A stretch of 29,909 nt of DNA from Pseudomonadota bacterium (lineage in GTDB: Bacteria; Pseudomonadota; Gammaproteobacteria; Burkholderiales; Burkholderiaceae_D): positions 1 to 29,909 of the forward strand of contig JAEYIG010000212.1 in assembly GCA_023409175.1 (NCBI GenBank), written 5' to 3'. The notes under the pieces are model-generated. The model saw nothing but the letters and a program-made list of their open reading frames with translations, searched no databases and was not told where the DNA came from. Below, piece by piece: positions 8,326 to 15,581 of this stretch. Numbering within the stretch: position 1 is the stretch's first letter; every line of letters starts with the position of its first letter. A program made the translations under genes and the position numbers.

Positions 8326-9225
8326 ATGAGCGCAAAGTCCGCACAAGCTTCATTGCTGCCGGTCAGCAGACATGCCTTGACTCCTGTTTTTACAGGTTCA
8401 CTGGGTAATATTGAGGCTTACATCGCGGAAATCAACCGCTTGCCGATGTTGACCCAGGAACGGGAAACCGAACTGGCACTCCGTTTCAGGGAACAAAACG
8501 ATCTTGCCGCAGCGCAAGAACTCGTCCTGTCACACCTGAGACTGGTTGCATCGATTGCCCGTAACTATCTCGGTTACGGACTTCCACATGCCGACCTCAT
8601 ACAGGAAGGCAATATAGGCTTGATGAAGGCAGTCAAACGTTTCGATCCCAAAATGGGAGTGAGACTGGTTTCGTATGCCATTCACTGGATCAAGGCGGAA
8701 ATTCATGAATACATTCTCCGCAACTGGAGGATGGTCAAGGTAGCGACAACCAAGGCGCAGAGGAAACTGTTTTTCAATTTGCGCAGCCATAAAAGCGGCA
8801 ATGAAGCCATGACAAGAGAACAGATCCGTTCCCTTGCTGAAAAACTGAACGTAAAAGATGAGGAAGTTTCCGAAATGGAAACGCGGTTAAGCGGTCACGA
8901 CATCGCCCTGGAAACCCAGCATGATGACGATGACGATAATTTCGCTCCTATCGCTTACCTTTCATCCGAACAGACGGAACCGACACGGGTTCTGGAAACA
9001 CAGCAACACGACCGCCTCCAATCGGAAGGCCTTTCCGAGGCACTCGACAAACTGGATGCAAGATCGAAAAGGATCATCGAAGCCCGCTGGCTGGACAATG
9101 ATGACGGCAGTGGTGCAACGTTGCACGATCTGGCTCTTGAATTCGGCGTTTCTGCCGAACGCATCCGGCAGATAGAAGCCGCTGCATTGAAGAAAATGAA
9201 AAATACATTGGCCACTTACAGTTAA
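8326..9225 (+). CDS. rpoH: Heat-shock RNA polymerase sigma factor RpoH (sigma-32)
   Basis: Sigma-32 directs RNA polymerase to heat-shock promoters. The 299-residue protein has region 2 (about 65-135, including HADLIQEGNIGLMKAVKRFDP and the promoter-melting SYAIHWIKAEIHEYI), the RpoH-specific box QRKLFFNLR (145-153) and region 4 with a helix-turn-helix (TLHDLALEFGVSAERIRQIEAAAL). An acidic DDDDD-like stretch (HDDDDDNF) precedes region 4. A strong Shine-Dalgarno sequence AAGGAGG (8315-8321) precedes the ATG. Unlike in E. coli, where control is largely translational and post-translational, this gene has a perfect CIRCE in its promoter, implying HrcA repression. The stop codon lies inside the downstream terminator. 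Confidence 0.97.
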   Translation: MSAKSAQASLLPVSRHALTPVFTGSLGNIEAYIAEINRLPMLTQERETELALRFREQNDLAAAQELVLSHLRLVASIARNYLGYGLPHADLIQEGNIGLMKAVKRFDPKMGVRLVSYAIHWIKAEIHEYILRNWRMVKVATTKAQRKLFFNLRSHKSGNEAMTREQIRSLAEKLNVKDEEVSEMETRLSGHDIALETQHDDDDDNFAPIAYLSSEQTEPTRVLETQQHDRLQSEGLSEALDKLDARSKRIIEARWLDNDDGSGATLHDLALEFGVSAERIRQIEAAALKKMKNTLATYS

Positions 9226-9248
9226 AAAGGTGCTTAAAGCACCTTTTT
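9224..9248 (+). terminator. Bidirectional terminator overlapping the rpoH and methyltransferase stops
   Basis: A perfect 10-bp stem AAAAAGGTGC / GCACCTTTTT (9224-9233 with 9239-9248) has a five-base loop and T-runs on both strands. Its 5' arm includes the end of the rpoH TAA (9223-9225), and its 3' arm includes two bases of the reverse-strand stop of the methyltransferase (9247-9249), so both convergent genes end within one terminator. Confidence 0.88.
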
Positions 9249-10098
9249 AATTTTCCGGATTCTTCCCGTAAAACTGGATCACCTTTTCACCTGACGGCAG
9301 GGAATCGTCTCTTTTGAAAGCGTGGGCGACAATAATTTCAAAACCCAACCACAATTTGCCGTCTTCATTCCTGTTTTCCTCAAGCGAATTCAACAGTTTT
9401 TTATAGCTATTTTTCCCGAAAAGTCCCTTTGGCCGATCTGACATGGCATTACCGCCAAAAGCGCGCACATCTGCCAGCAATTTATCGGTGTCCTTATAGG
9501 TGACATCTATCTTTTCACGCTCCAGTACCGGTTCCGTAAAACCGGCCTCCAGCAACAGGTCTCCAAGCTCAATCATGCTTTTGAAAGAATGGACATGGGC
9601 ATAGGAATCAATAGAGGAAAAGGACTTCTTCAATTCCGAAAAAGTATCACTTCCAAAACAGGAAAACATCAACAGGCCATTCGGTTGCAGAACCCGGTTC
9701 CACTCGCTGAAAACCTCATATGGTCGTGGATACCAGTGAAGGGCCAGATTAGACCAGATCATATCGACCGAACCCGTCGCAAGCGGCAACTGTGCAAAAT
9801 TTCCACAGACCAGCTCCGCCGCATCCATTGCCCCCTCTTTGTTTTCCCCTTTTACCTCCTGCAGCACTGGCAAGGACATATCCAGCCCGAGCATATGACT
9901 GCCTTCAAAACGTTTTTTCAATTCGGAAGCATCGTCAAAATCACCGCATCCGGCATCCAGGATATGGTGTGGATCAATTTTTACCAGAGACAACCGATCG
10001 TCCATCCGTAAAGCCACCTCACGTCTCATGAACCGTGAATCCCTTGTTCTGTCAGGCCTGGAAAACAATGACCGAACCTTTTGTAACTCAATAGGCAT
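9247..10098 (-). CDS. BioC-like SAM-dependent methyltransferase
   Basis: A 283-residue class I methyltransferase with a SAM-binding motif I (ILDAGCGD, about 46-53), an acidic motif (GLDMS) and the segment NLALHWYPRPYEVFSEWNRV followed by LQPNGLLMFSCFGSDTFSEL. This last block resembles malonyl-ACP O-methyltransferase BioC (biotin synthesis) and the related mitochondrial NDUFAF5 group. The neighbouring comF fits, since I recall BioC-like genes beside comF in other betaproteobacteria. I do not assign bioC outright: no other biotin gene is in the window and the family covers several functions. The ATG at 10098 has only a weak ribosome-binding site. The gene converges on rpoH and diverges from comF. 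Confidence 0.75.
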   Translation of the reverse strand: MPIELQKVRSLFSRPDRTRDSRFMRREVALRMDDRLSLVKIDPHHILDAGCGDFDDASELKKRFEGSHMLGLDMSLPVLQEVKGENKEGAMDAAELVCGNFAQLPLATGSVDMIWSNLALHWYPRPYEVFSEWNRVLQPNGLLMFSCFGSDTFSELKKSFSSIDSYAHVHSFKSMIELGDLLLEAGFTEPVLEREKIDVTYKDTDKLLADVRAFGGNAMSDRPKGLFGKNSYKKLLNSLEENRNEDGKLWLGFEIIVAHAFKRDDSLPSGEKVIQFYGKNPEN

Positions 10099-10191
10099 AC
10101 AATCCGCTTTTTAAATCATCCGTTATCGAACAGTCAGTGTAATAATAATGTCCGGGACATCATTGATGAAAAAACAGATTTTACAGACAAG

Positions 10192-10968
10192 ATGGAATAC
10201 TTAACGATGAATTTTGGTTTTCTTCAACGTATTCCCTTTTTATCAGGTCTCCTCAAACACATTCCTTCGCCATGTGCCCTCTGTCATTCAGACAGTCAGG
10301 ATGGCATATGTGACGATTGTTATCGCCATTATTTTGCGCCAAAAATACCGAGATGTTCGATATGTGCGAATGCGCTTTTATTTCATGATCCTGAAAATGA
10401 ACACTTGTTGTGCGGTGATTGTGTAAAGAAGCTTCCTTCATTTGATGAAACGATAGTCGCAACGGATTATGAACCGCCTCTGGATCAACTCGTGCATTTG
10501 CTGAAATTTCATGCCAACCTGGCGATTGCCCCGATTATGGGTAAACTGATTGCCAAGGCGGCAAAAGAAAAGACGGGCGGTTCGGTTCCCGATTGCCTGA
10601 TTGCAGTCCCTCTTGGAAAACAGCGTCTGATCGAAAGAGGTTTCAACCAGTCGTTGGAAATCGCCAAAACACTCTCCCGTTCAATGAAGGTCGATCTCAT
10701 CTTCGATCTGCTGGAACGGAGCCGTGAAACGGAAAAACAATCGACCATTTCTTTCAAGGAAAGAAAGAAGAACGTTCGCAATGCTTTTAACGTTGTCAAA
10801 AAGAACCGGCATTTAATCGAAAACCGTCATATCGGAATCATTGACGACGTCATGACGACTGGACATACACTGGAAGAAATGGCCGTATTACTCAAGAAAG
10901 CCGGCGCCAGACGGATTACGAATTTTGTCTTTGCCCGCACTCCACCCAAAAATTTGCAGGAGAATTAA
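10192..10968 (+). CDS. comF: ComF-family phosphoribosyltransferase-like protein
   Basis: A 258-residue protein with an N-terminal zinc-binding region (C28-x2-C31, C40-x2-C43, then C55-x2-C58 and C74-x2-C77) and a C-terminal phosphoribosyltransferase fold with the PRPP loop IIDDVMTTGHT (216-226) and the conserved RGFNQS segment (149-154). ComF/GntX proteins are linked to natural transformation in some bacteria, probably in processing incoming single-stranded DNA; the exact reaction is unknown. The start is uncertain: ATG 10192 or ATG 10207 (five codons later) are both possible and neither has a strong Shine-Dalgarno sequence. trmL begins one base after the stop, and its ribosome-binding site lies in the end of comF. 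Confidence 0.9.
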   Translation: MEYLTMNFGFLQRIPFLSGLLKHIPSPCALCHSDSQDGICDDCYRHYFAPKIPRCSICANALLFHDPENEHLLCGDCVKKLPSFDETIVATDYEPPLDQLVHLLKFHANLAIAPIMGKLIAKAAKEKTGGSVPDCLIAVPLGKQRLIERGFNQSLEIAKTLSRSMKVDLIFDLLERSRETEKQSTISFKERKKNVRNAFNVVKKNRHLIENRHIGIIDDVMTTGHTLEEMAVLLKKAGARRITNFVFARTPPKNLQEN

Positions 10969-10969
10969 A

Positions 10970-11440
10970 TTGTTTCATGTCGTACTGGTAGAACCCGAAA
11001 TACCACCGAACACCGGTAACATCATCCGGTTGTGCGCCAATTCAGGCGCGCAACTCCATCTGATTGAACCTCTGGGTTTCCCGCTTGATGACGCCAAAAT
11101 GAGACGTGCCGGACTGGACTATCATGAGTTTGCGTCTATGAAAGTCTACAAAAACTGGAATGACTTTCTTGAAAAGATGTCTCCCGATCCATCACGTATG
11201 TATGCTTTCACGACACACGGCAGTTCGATTTTTTCCTCGCTGGCATTCAAACCTGGAGACATGTTCGTTTTCGGATCGGAAACCAAAGGGTTATCCGCAG
11301 AAATGCATGCTTTTTTCCAGGAAGGTCATCGTGTGCGTTTGCCAATGCGACCCGACAACCGAAGCCTCAACCTCTCCAACAGCGTGGCAGTTGCCGTCTA
11401 TGAGGCCTGGCGTCAAAACGGATTTGCGGGTGGTCATTGA
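10970..11440 (+). CDS. trmL: tRNA (cytidine/uridine-2'-O-)-methyltransferase TrmL, TTG start
   Basis: TrmL 2'-O-methylates the wobble nucleotide 34 of certain leucine tRNAs. The protein has 156 residues (E. coli 157) and the SPOUT knot motifs: PEIPPNTGNIIRLCAN near the start, FGSETKGL in the middle and LPMRPDNRSLNLSNSVAVAV near the end. No ATG is available at the conserved N-terminus; a TTG at 10970 with AGGAG seven bases upstream (10958-10962) gives the expected start FHVVLVEPEIPPNTG. The gene begins one base after the comF stop, so the two are almost certainly cotranscribed. Its stop abuts the terminator of the convergent dnaKJ operon. Confidence 0.94.
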   Translation: MFHVVLVEPEIPPNTGNIIRLCANSGAQLHLIEPLGFPLDDAKMRRAGLDYHEFASMKVYKNWNDFLEKMSPDPSRMYAFTTHGSSIFSSLAFKPGDMFVFGSETKGLSAEMHAFFQEGHRVRLPMRPDNRSLNLSNSVAVAVYEAWRQNGFAGGH

Positions 11441-11481
11441 AAAAATAAAAAACCCGGTTTTGGTTGATACTCAAAACCGGG
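11441..11481 (-). terminator. Rho-independent terminator of the grpE-dnaK-dnaJ operon
   Basis: Read on the minus strand, a 10-bp stem CCCGGTTTTG / CAAAACCGGG (11453-11462 with 11472-11481, nine-base loop) follows the dnaJ stop by 26 bases and is followed by TTTTTT-A-TTTTTT (11452-11441). On the plus strand the hairpin lacks a T-run, so it mainly serves dnaJ. Confidence 0.9.
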
Positions 11482-11507
11482 CCAGGTACTAAAGGAAAGA
11501 AAAGGGA

Positions 11508-12656
11508 TTAACCGAACACACTCTTGATCTTGTCCATCCAGGATTTTGCCTGAGGAGTATGTCTTGCGCCTCCCTCGACAATGAGCTTGTCGAATTCGCG
11601 CATCAAATCTTTTTCCCTGTCAGTCAGTTTGACAGGCGTTTCCACTTTCACATGACAGTACAGGTCGCCTGGTTGGGATGAACGGACGCCCTTGATGCCT
11701 TTTCCACGCAGACGGAACGTTTTGCCCGTTTGTGTTCCTTCAGGAATATTGAAGGCCACCCTGCTGCCCAACGTCGGGACCTCGATTTCGCCACCCAGAG
11801 CGGCAATACCGAAAGAAATCGGGATTTCACAATGCAGGTCATCGCCTTCACGCTGGAAAATGGCATGTGGCAGGACCCGGATTTCGACATACAGGTCGCC
11901 AGGAGGGCCACCATTCTGTCCCGGTTCGCCATTGCCCGCAGAACGGATTCTCATACCGTCGGCAATACCGACAGGAATTTTGACTTCAAGCGTTTTGTTT
12001 CTGCGGATCTTGCCGACACCCATACAGGTCTGGCACGGGTCCTTGATCATCTTGCCGGTGCCATGACAGGTTGGACACGGTTGCTGGATGCTGAAAAAGC
12101 CCTGCTGCATCCGCACCTGACCCTGACCGTTACAGGTCGTACAAGTCGTCGGCGACGTGCCCGGCTTGGCACCGGAACCGTGACAGGTTCCGCAAGTGTC
12201 CCAGGACGGGACACGAATCGTTTTTGTACTGCCTTTTGCTGCTTCCTCAAGCGTGATATCCAGGTTATAACGCATATCGGCGCCACGGTACATCTGCGGG
12301 CCACTGCTTCGCTGCTGCCCCCCACGTCCACCGCCGCCACCGAAAATGTCGCCAAAAATATCGCCAAACGCATCGGAAAAATCCGCGCCACCAGCACCCC
12401 CGCCAGGACGACCGCCCATATTCATATTGGGATCGACACCGGCATGACCGAAACGGTCATAGGCCTCACGCTTGTGTTCGTCAGAAAGCATTTCATACGC
12501 TTCCTTGACTTCCTTGAACTTTTCCTCAGCCGTTTTGCTGTCGGGATTGCGATCGGGATGATACTTCATTGCCAGCTTGCGATAAGCCTTTTTGATCTCA
12601 TCATCCGAGGCATTTTTGGCAACCCCCAAAACCTCGTAAAAATCTCGCTTTGCCAT
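11508..12656 (-). CDS. dnaJ: Chaperone protein DnaJ (Hsp40)
   Basis: A 382-residue type I DnaJ that stimulates DnaK ATPase activity and delivers unfolded clients. Domains in order: J domain with the HPD motif (YHPDRNPD), a Gly/Phe-rich linker (about 75-125), a zinc-binding domain with four CxxCxGxG repeats ([32 protein letters not shown]) and the C-terminal substrate and dimer domains. The ATG at 12656 gives the standard start [12 protein letters not shown]; a GTG three codons earlier (12665) is open but would add residues not found in relatives. It is the last gene of grpE-dnaK-dnaJ, 175 bases after dnaK, and is closed by a strong terminator. Confidence 0.97.
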   Translation of the reverse strand: MAKRDFYEVLGVAKNASDDEIKKAYRKLAMKYHPDRNPDSKTAEEKFKEVKEAYEMLSDEHKREAYDRFGHAGVDPNMNMGGRPGGGAGGADFSDAFGDIFGDIFGGGGGRGGQQRSSGPQMYRGADMRYNLDITLEEAAKGSTKTIRVPSWDTCGTCHGSGAKPGTSPTTCTTCNGQGQVRMQQGFFSIQQPCPTCHGTGKMIKDPCQTCMGVGKIRRNKTLEVKIPVGIADGMRIRSAGNGEPGQNGGPPGDLYVEIRVLPHAIFQREGDDLHCEIPISFGIAALGGEIEVPTLGSRVAFNIPEGTQTGKTFRLRGKGIKGVRSSQPGDLYCHVKVETPVKLTDREKDLMREFDKLIVEGGARHTPQAKSWMDKIKSVFG

Positions 12657-12766
12657 CTTGTCCACATTATAAAAAGCGATTCAGCAAATCAGAATGTTCC
12701 AAATACCATTGTCGTTTCCAACAGGATCAGATTAGCATCAACATGTCCGATACTCTGAAACTGCAA

Positions 12767-12812
12767 CGCCGGGCAGAGAAAAATCAAAACGGATTGAGTT
12801 TCCCGCCCGGCG
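12767..12812 (-). other. GC-rich hairpin in the dnaK-dnaJ spacer
   Basis: In the 175-base dnaK-dnaJ spacer (12657-12831), CGCCGGGC (12767-12774) pairs perfectly with GCCCGGCG (12805-12812) across a 30-base loop. Read on the minus strand it starts 19 bases after the dnaK stop and has no strong T-run behind it. It could stabilise the 3' end of dnaK mRNA, attenuate dnaJ expression or be an mRNA processing site. I see no promoter for dnaJ in the spacer. Confidence 0.45.
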
Positions 12813-12831
12813 GATAAAGACCGACAGTGTA

Positions 12832-14784
12832 TCAGTCTTTGTCTTTTACTTCCTTGAAGTCTGCATCGACAACGTCGTCTTCCAGTTCCGGTTCCGGCGC
12901 GGCACCTGCAGAAGCGCCTGCCCCTGCTGCACCCGCTCCGGCAGCACCGGCTGCCTGAGCCTGATCAGCGTACATCTTTTCACCCAGCTTCTGGGCTGCA
13001 GTGGAAAGAGCGCTCATCTTGCTGTCGATATCAGCCTTGTCGTCACCTTTTAAGGATTCTTCAAGATCCTTGATGGCGCTTTCAATGGCTTCTTTTTCAG
13101 GCGCATCCAGTTTGTCGCCATACTCTTCCATTGATTTCTTCGTCGTATGGACCAGTGCGTCACCCTGATTGCGTGCTTCCGTCAATTCGCGTGCCTTGTG
13201 ATCTTCAGCCGCATTGACTTCAGCATCCTTGATCATGCGCTGGATTTCATCTTCCGACAGACCGGAGTTCGCCTTGATGGTTATCTTGTTTTCCTTGCCC
13301 GAAGCCTTGTCTTTCGCGCTGACATGCAAAATACCGTTGGCATCGATATCGAAAGTCACTTCGATCTGAGGCATACCACGCGGAGCGGCCGGGATGCCTT
13401 CCAGATTGAATTCACCCAAAGCCTTGTTGCCTGCAGCCATTTCACGTTCACCCTGATATACCTTGATGGTAACCGCAGGCTGATTGTCTTCGGCCGTCGA
13501 GAAAACCTGGCTGAACTTGGTCGGAATGGTCGTATTCTTTTCGATCATCTTCGTCATGACGCCACCCAGGGTTTCGATACCCAGAGACAGTGGCGTAACG
13601 TCCAGCAGCAACAGGTCCTTACGGTCACCGGACAAGACAGCGCCCTGCAGCGCGGCACCGACAGCAACCGCTTCATCAGGGTTGATGTCTTTACGTGGTT
13701 CCTTGCCAAAGAAAGCCTTGACCTTGTCCTGAACAGCCGGCATACGGGTCATGCCGCCTACCAGAATGACGTCGTCGATATCGGAAACGGAGAGGCCGGC
13801 ATCTTTCAATGCGATCTTGCAAGGTTCCATGGTCTGGTCGATCAGGCCTTCAGCCAGCGATTCCAGTTTTGCACGGGTCAGTTTCATGTTCAGATGGACC
13901 GGTGCGCCATTTGCCATGGCGATATACGGTTCATTGATTTCAGTCTGCTGCGAAGACGACAATTCAATTTTCGCCCTTTCAGCGGAAGCCTTGATACGTT
14001 GCAGCGCAATCGGATCTTTTTTCAGATCGATACCGTTGATCTTGTTGAATTCATCGATGATGAAGTCAATGACTCGCTGGTCGAAATCTTCACCACCCAG
14101 GAACGTATCCCCGTTGGTCGCCAGAACTTCGAACTGTTTGTCGCCGTCCAGATCGGCAATCTCGATAATGGAAATATCAAAGGTACCGCCACCGAGGTCA
14201 TAAACGGCGATTTTCTTGTCACCCCTGCCGGCCTTGTCGAGGCCGAAAGCCAAGGCGGCTGCCGTCGGTTCGTTGATGATACGTTTGACATCCAGACCGG
14301 CGATACGGCCGGCATCCTTGGTCGCCTGACGTTGTGCATCGTTAAAATAGGCCGGGACAGTAATGACTGCTTCCGTCACTTCTTCGCCGAGGTAATCTTC
14401 CGCCGTCTTTTTCATTTTGCGCAAGACTTCAGCAGATACCTGTGGTGGAGCCAGTTTCTTGTCATTCAGGACGGAAACCCATGCATCATTGTTTTCAGCC
14501 TTGATAATGGAAAAAGGCATGATGGGGATATCACGCTGAACTTCCTTGTCATCGAATTTACGGCCGATCAGGCGTTTGATCGCGTACAGCGTATTCTTCG
14601 GATTGGTGACAGCCTGACGTTTGGCAGGTGCGCCAACCAGAATTTCACCATCGTCCAGATAGGCGATGATGGAAGGCGTCGTGCGTGCACCTTCAGAGTT
14701 TTCGATGACGCGTGGTTGTCCACCTTCAATGACAGCGACGCAGGAATTGGTTGTTCCCAGGTCGATACCGATAATTTTTGACAT
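12832..14784 (-). CDS. dnaK: Chaperone protein DnaK (Hsp70)
   Basis: A 650-residue Hsp70, the ATP-driven chaperone that with DnaJ and GrpE refolds proteins and, in bacteria with RpoH, also binds sigma-32. It shows the N-terminal [12 protein letters not shown], the phosphate-2 motif [11 protein letters not shown], the adenosine-motif VGGMTRMP, the substrate-binding domain, a Gly/Ala-rich linker near the C-terminus and the acidic tail EDDVVDADF. The ATG at 14784 follows AAAGGAAAG; an in-frame codon 14 positions upstream (14826) is not supported by homology. grpE lies 132 bases upstream and dnaJ 175 bases downstream. Confidence 0.98.
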   Translation of the reverse strand: MSKIIGIDLGTTNSCVAVIEGGQPRVIENSEGARTTPSIIAYLDDGEILVGAPAKRQAVTNPKNTLYAIKRLIGRKFDDKEVQRDIPIMPFSIIKAENNDAWVSVLNDKKLAPPQVSAEVLRKMKKTAEDYLGEEVTEAVITVPAYFNDAQRQATKDAGRIAGLDVKRIINEPTAAALAFGLDKAGRGDKKIAVYDLGGGTFDISIIEIADLDGDKQFEVLATNGDTFLGGEDFDQRVIDFIIDEFNKINGIDLKKDPIALQRIKASAERAKIELSSSQQTEINEPYIAMANGAPVHLNMKLTRAKLESLAEGLIDQTMEPCKIALKDAGLSVSDIDDVILVGGMTRMPAVQDKVKAFFGKEPRKDINPDEAVAVGAALQGAVLSGDRKDLLLLDVTPLSLGIETLGGVMTKMIEKNTTIPTKFSQVFSTAEDNQPAVTIKVYQGEREMAAGNKALGEFNLEGIPAAPRGMPQIEVTFDIDANGILHVSAKDKASGKENKITIKANSGLSEDEIQRMIKDAEVNAAEDHKARELTEARNQGDALVHTTKKSMEEYGDKLDAPEKEAIESAIKDLEESLKGDDKADIDSKMSALSTAAQKLGEKMYADQAQAAGAAGAGAAGAGASAGAAPEPELEDDVVDADFKEVKDKD

Positions 14785-14816
14785 ATTCTTTCCTTTCAAT
14801 ACCGTAAATTTTTTCA

Positions 14817-14880
14817 GGATTGGCAATGAAAACTCAACTGAATGATCTTTTCAATACTATCTGTTTGATCATTCCAATCC
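14817..14880 (-). other. Nested inverted repeat in the grpE-dnaK spacer
   Basis: Within the 132-base grpE-dnaK spacer, GAATGATC (14840-14847) pairs perfectly with GATCATTC (14867-14874), and outside it GGATTG (14817-14822) pairs with CAATCC (14875-14880). The result is a stem with a 19-base loop and a one-sided bulge of 17 bases. It lies 32 bases before the dnaK start on the transcribed minus strand. No T-run follows, so it is probably not a terminator; an mRNA processing, stability or translational-control element is possible. Confidence 0.45.
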
Positions 14881-14916
14881 GTTACTGTTCCTTAGATAGA
14901 GATTTTTTTTTAAATT

Positions 14917-15471
14917 TCAAGACTTCTTTGGGGCTGCGACAACAACAACTGCCGGCCTTAACAAACGGTCAGCCAGCATGTACCCCTTTTGCAAAACGGA
15001 AACAACTGTATTCGGCTCCTGATCAGATTCAACCATCGTAATGGCCTGATGTTTCATCGGATCAAGTTTTTCGCCCTGTTCGGGAACGATTTCGAAAATC
15101 TTGTTCTGTTCAAATACCTGATTGAGCTGGCGAAGGGTGGCGTCGACCCCTTCCTTGATGGAATCGACGGAAGGCACATCCGTTTTCAATGCCATTTCAA
15201 GGCTGTCCTTGACACCTACCATGGATTGGGCAAAATTTTCGATCGCAAATTTATGCGCTTTGGCAATATCCTCCTGAGCGCGTCTGCGAATGTTTTCGCC
15301 TTCGGCCTTGGCACGCAAAAAGGCTTCCTGCATGTCTGCCGCCTGCTTTTCCGCGTTGGCAAGCTTCTCGGCCAGAGCGACATCTTCTTTTTCAACAGCC
15401 GTTTCCTCTAGCGCTTCAGCTACCTGTTCCTCAGGATTGGCATCAATATTTTCATTTTCCGGGTTTTGCAC
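14917..15471 (-). CDS. grpE: Nucleotide exchange factor GrpE, GTG start
   Basis: GrpE is the ADP-release factor for DnaK. The 184-residue protein has an acidic N-terminal region (about 1-45, many Glu residues), a long coiled coil (about 45-90) and the C-terminal beta domain with the conserved [16 protein letters not shown] motif. The start is a GTG at 15471, preceded by a strong GGAGG, with no ATG nearby. It is the first gene of grpE-dnaK-dnaJ and lies 110 bases after recN. A near-consensus sigma-32 promoter is located about 40-70 bases upstream of the start. No CIRCE lies in front of this operon. Confidence 0.96.
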   Translation of the reverse strand: MQNPENENIDANPEEQVAEALEETAVEKEDVALAEKLANAEKQAADMQEAFLRAKAEGENIRRRAQEDIAKAHKFAIENFAQSMVGVKDSLEMALKTDVPSVDSIKEGVDATLRQLNQVFEQNKIFEIVPEQGEKLDPMKHQAITMVESDQEPNTVVSVLQKGYMLADRLLRPAVVVVAAPKKS

Positions 15472-15508
15472 TGTATCCTCCGCATCAATATCTTTCAGAA
15501 TTACTTTG

Positions 15509-15539
15509 ACATGGGGACGTGCCGAATAATTTCAAGGGA
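15509..15539 (-). promoter_or_regulatory. Sigma-32 (heat-shock) promoter of grpE-dnaK-dnaJ
   Basis: On the minus strand, CCCTTGAA (15539 to 15531 region) and CCCCATGT (15516-15509) are separated by 14 bases, an almost perfect match to the sigma-32 consensus (CTTGAA, 13-15 bases, CCCCATnT). Transcription should start near 15500, giving a leader of about 30 bases before the grpE GTG. Confidence 0.9.
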
Positions 15540-15581
15540 AAAGGAGAAAATAATTTTTCTTTGTCCAAATCGACAGAAAAA

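Noticed and set aside
11730..12758. A 342-codon open frame opposite dnaJ
   Set aside because: The sequence is composition-driven (repeats of Thr, Arg, Ile mirroring the Gly-rich and CxxCxGxG regions of dnaJ). No start signal or recognisable domain.
13147..14781. A 544-codon open frame on the plus strand opposite dnaK
   Set aside because: Long antisense open frames opposite hsp70 genes are a known by-product of dnaK codon usage. The translation resembles no family I know and lacks a ribosome-binding site; dnaK on the other strand is certain.
14785..14916. A separate sigma-32 promoter for dnaK around TTGAAA in the grpE-dnaK spacer
   Set aside because: TTGAAA occurs, but no CCCCAT-like -10 follows at 13-15 bases.
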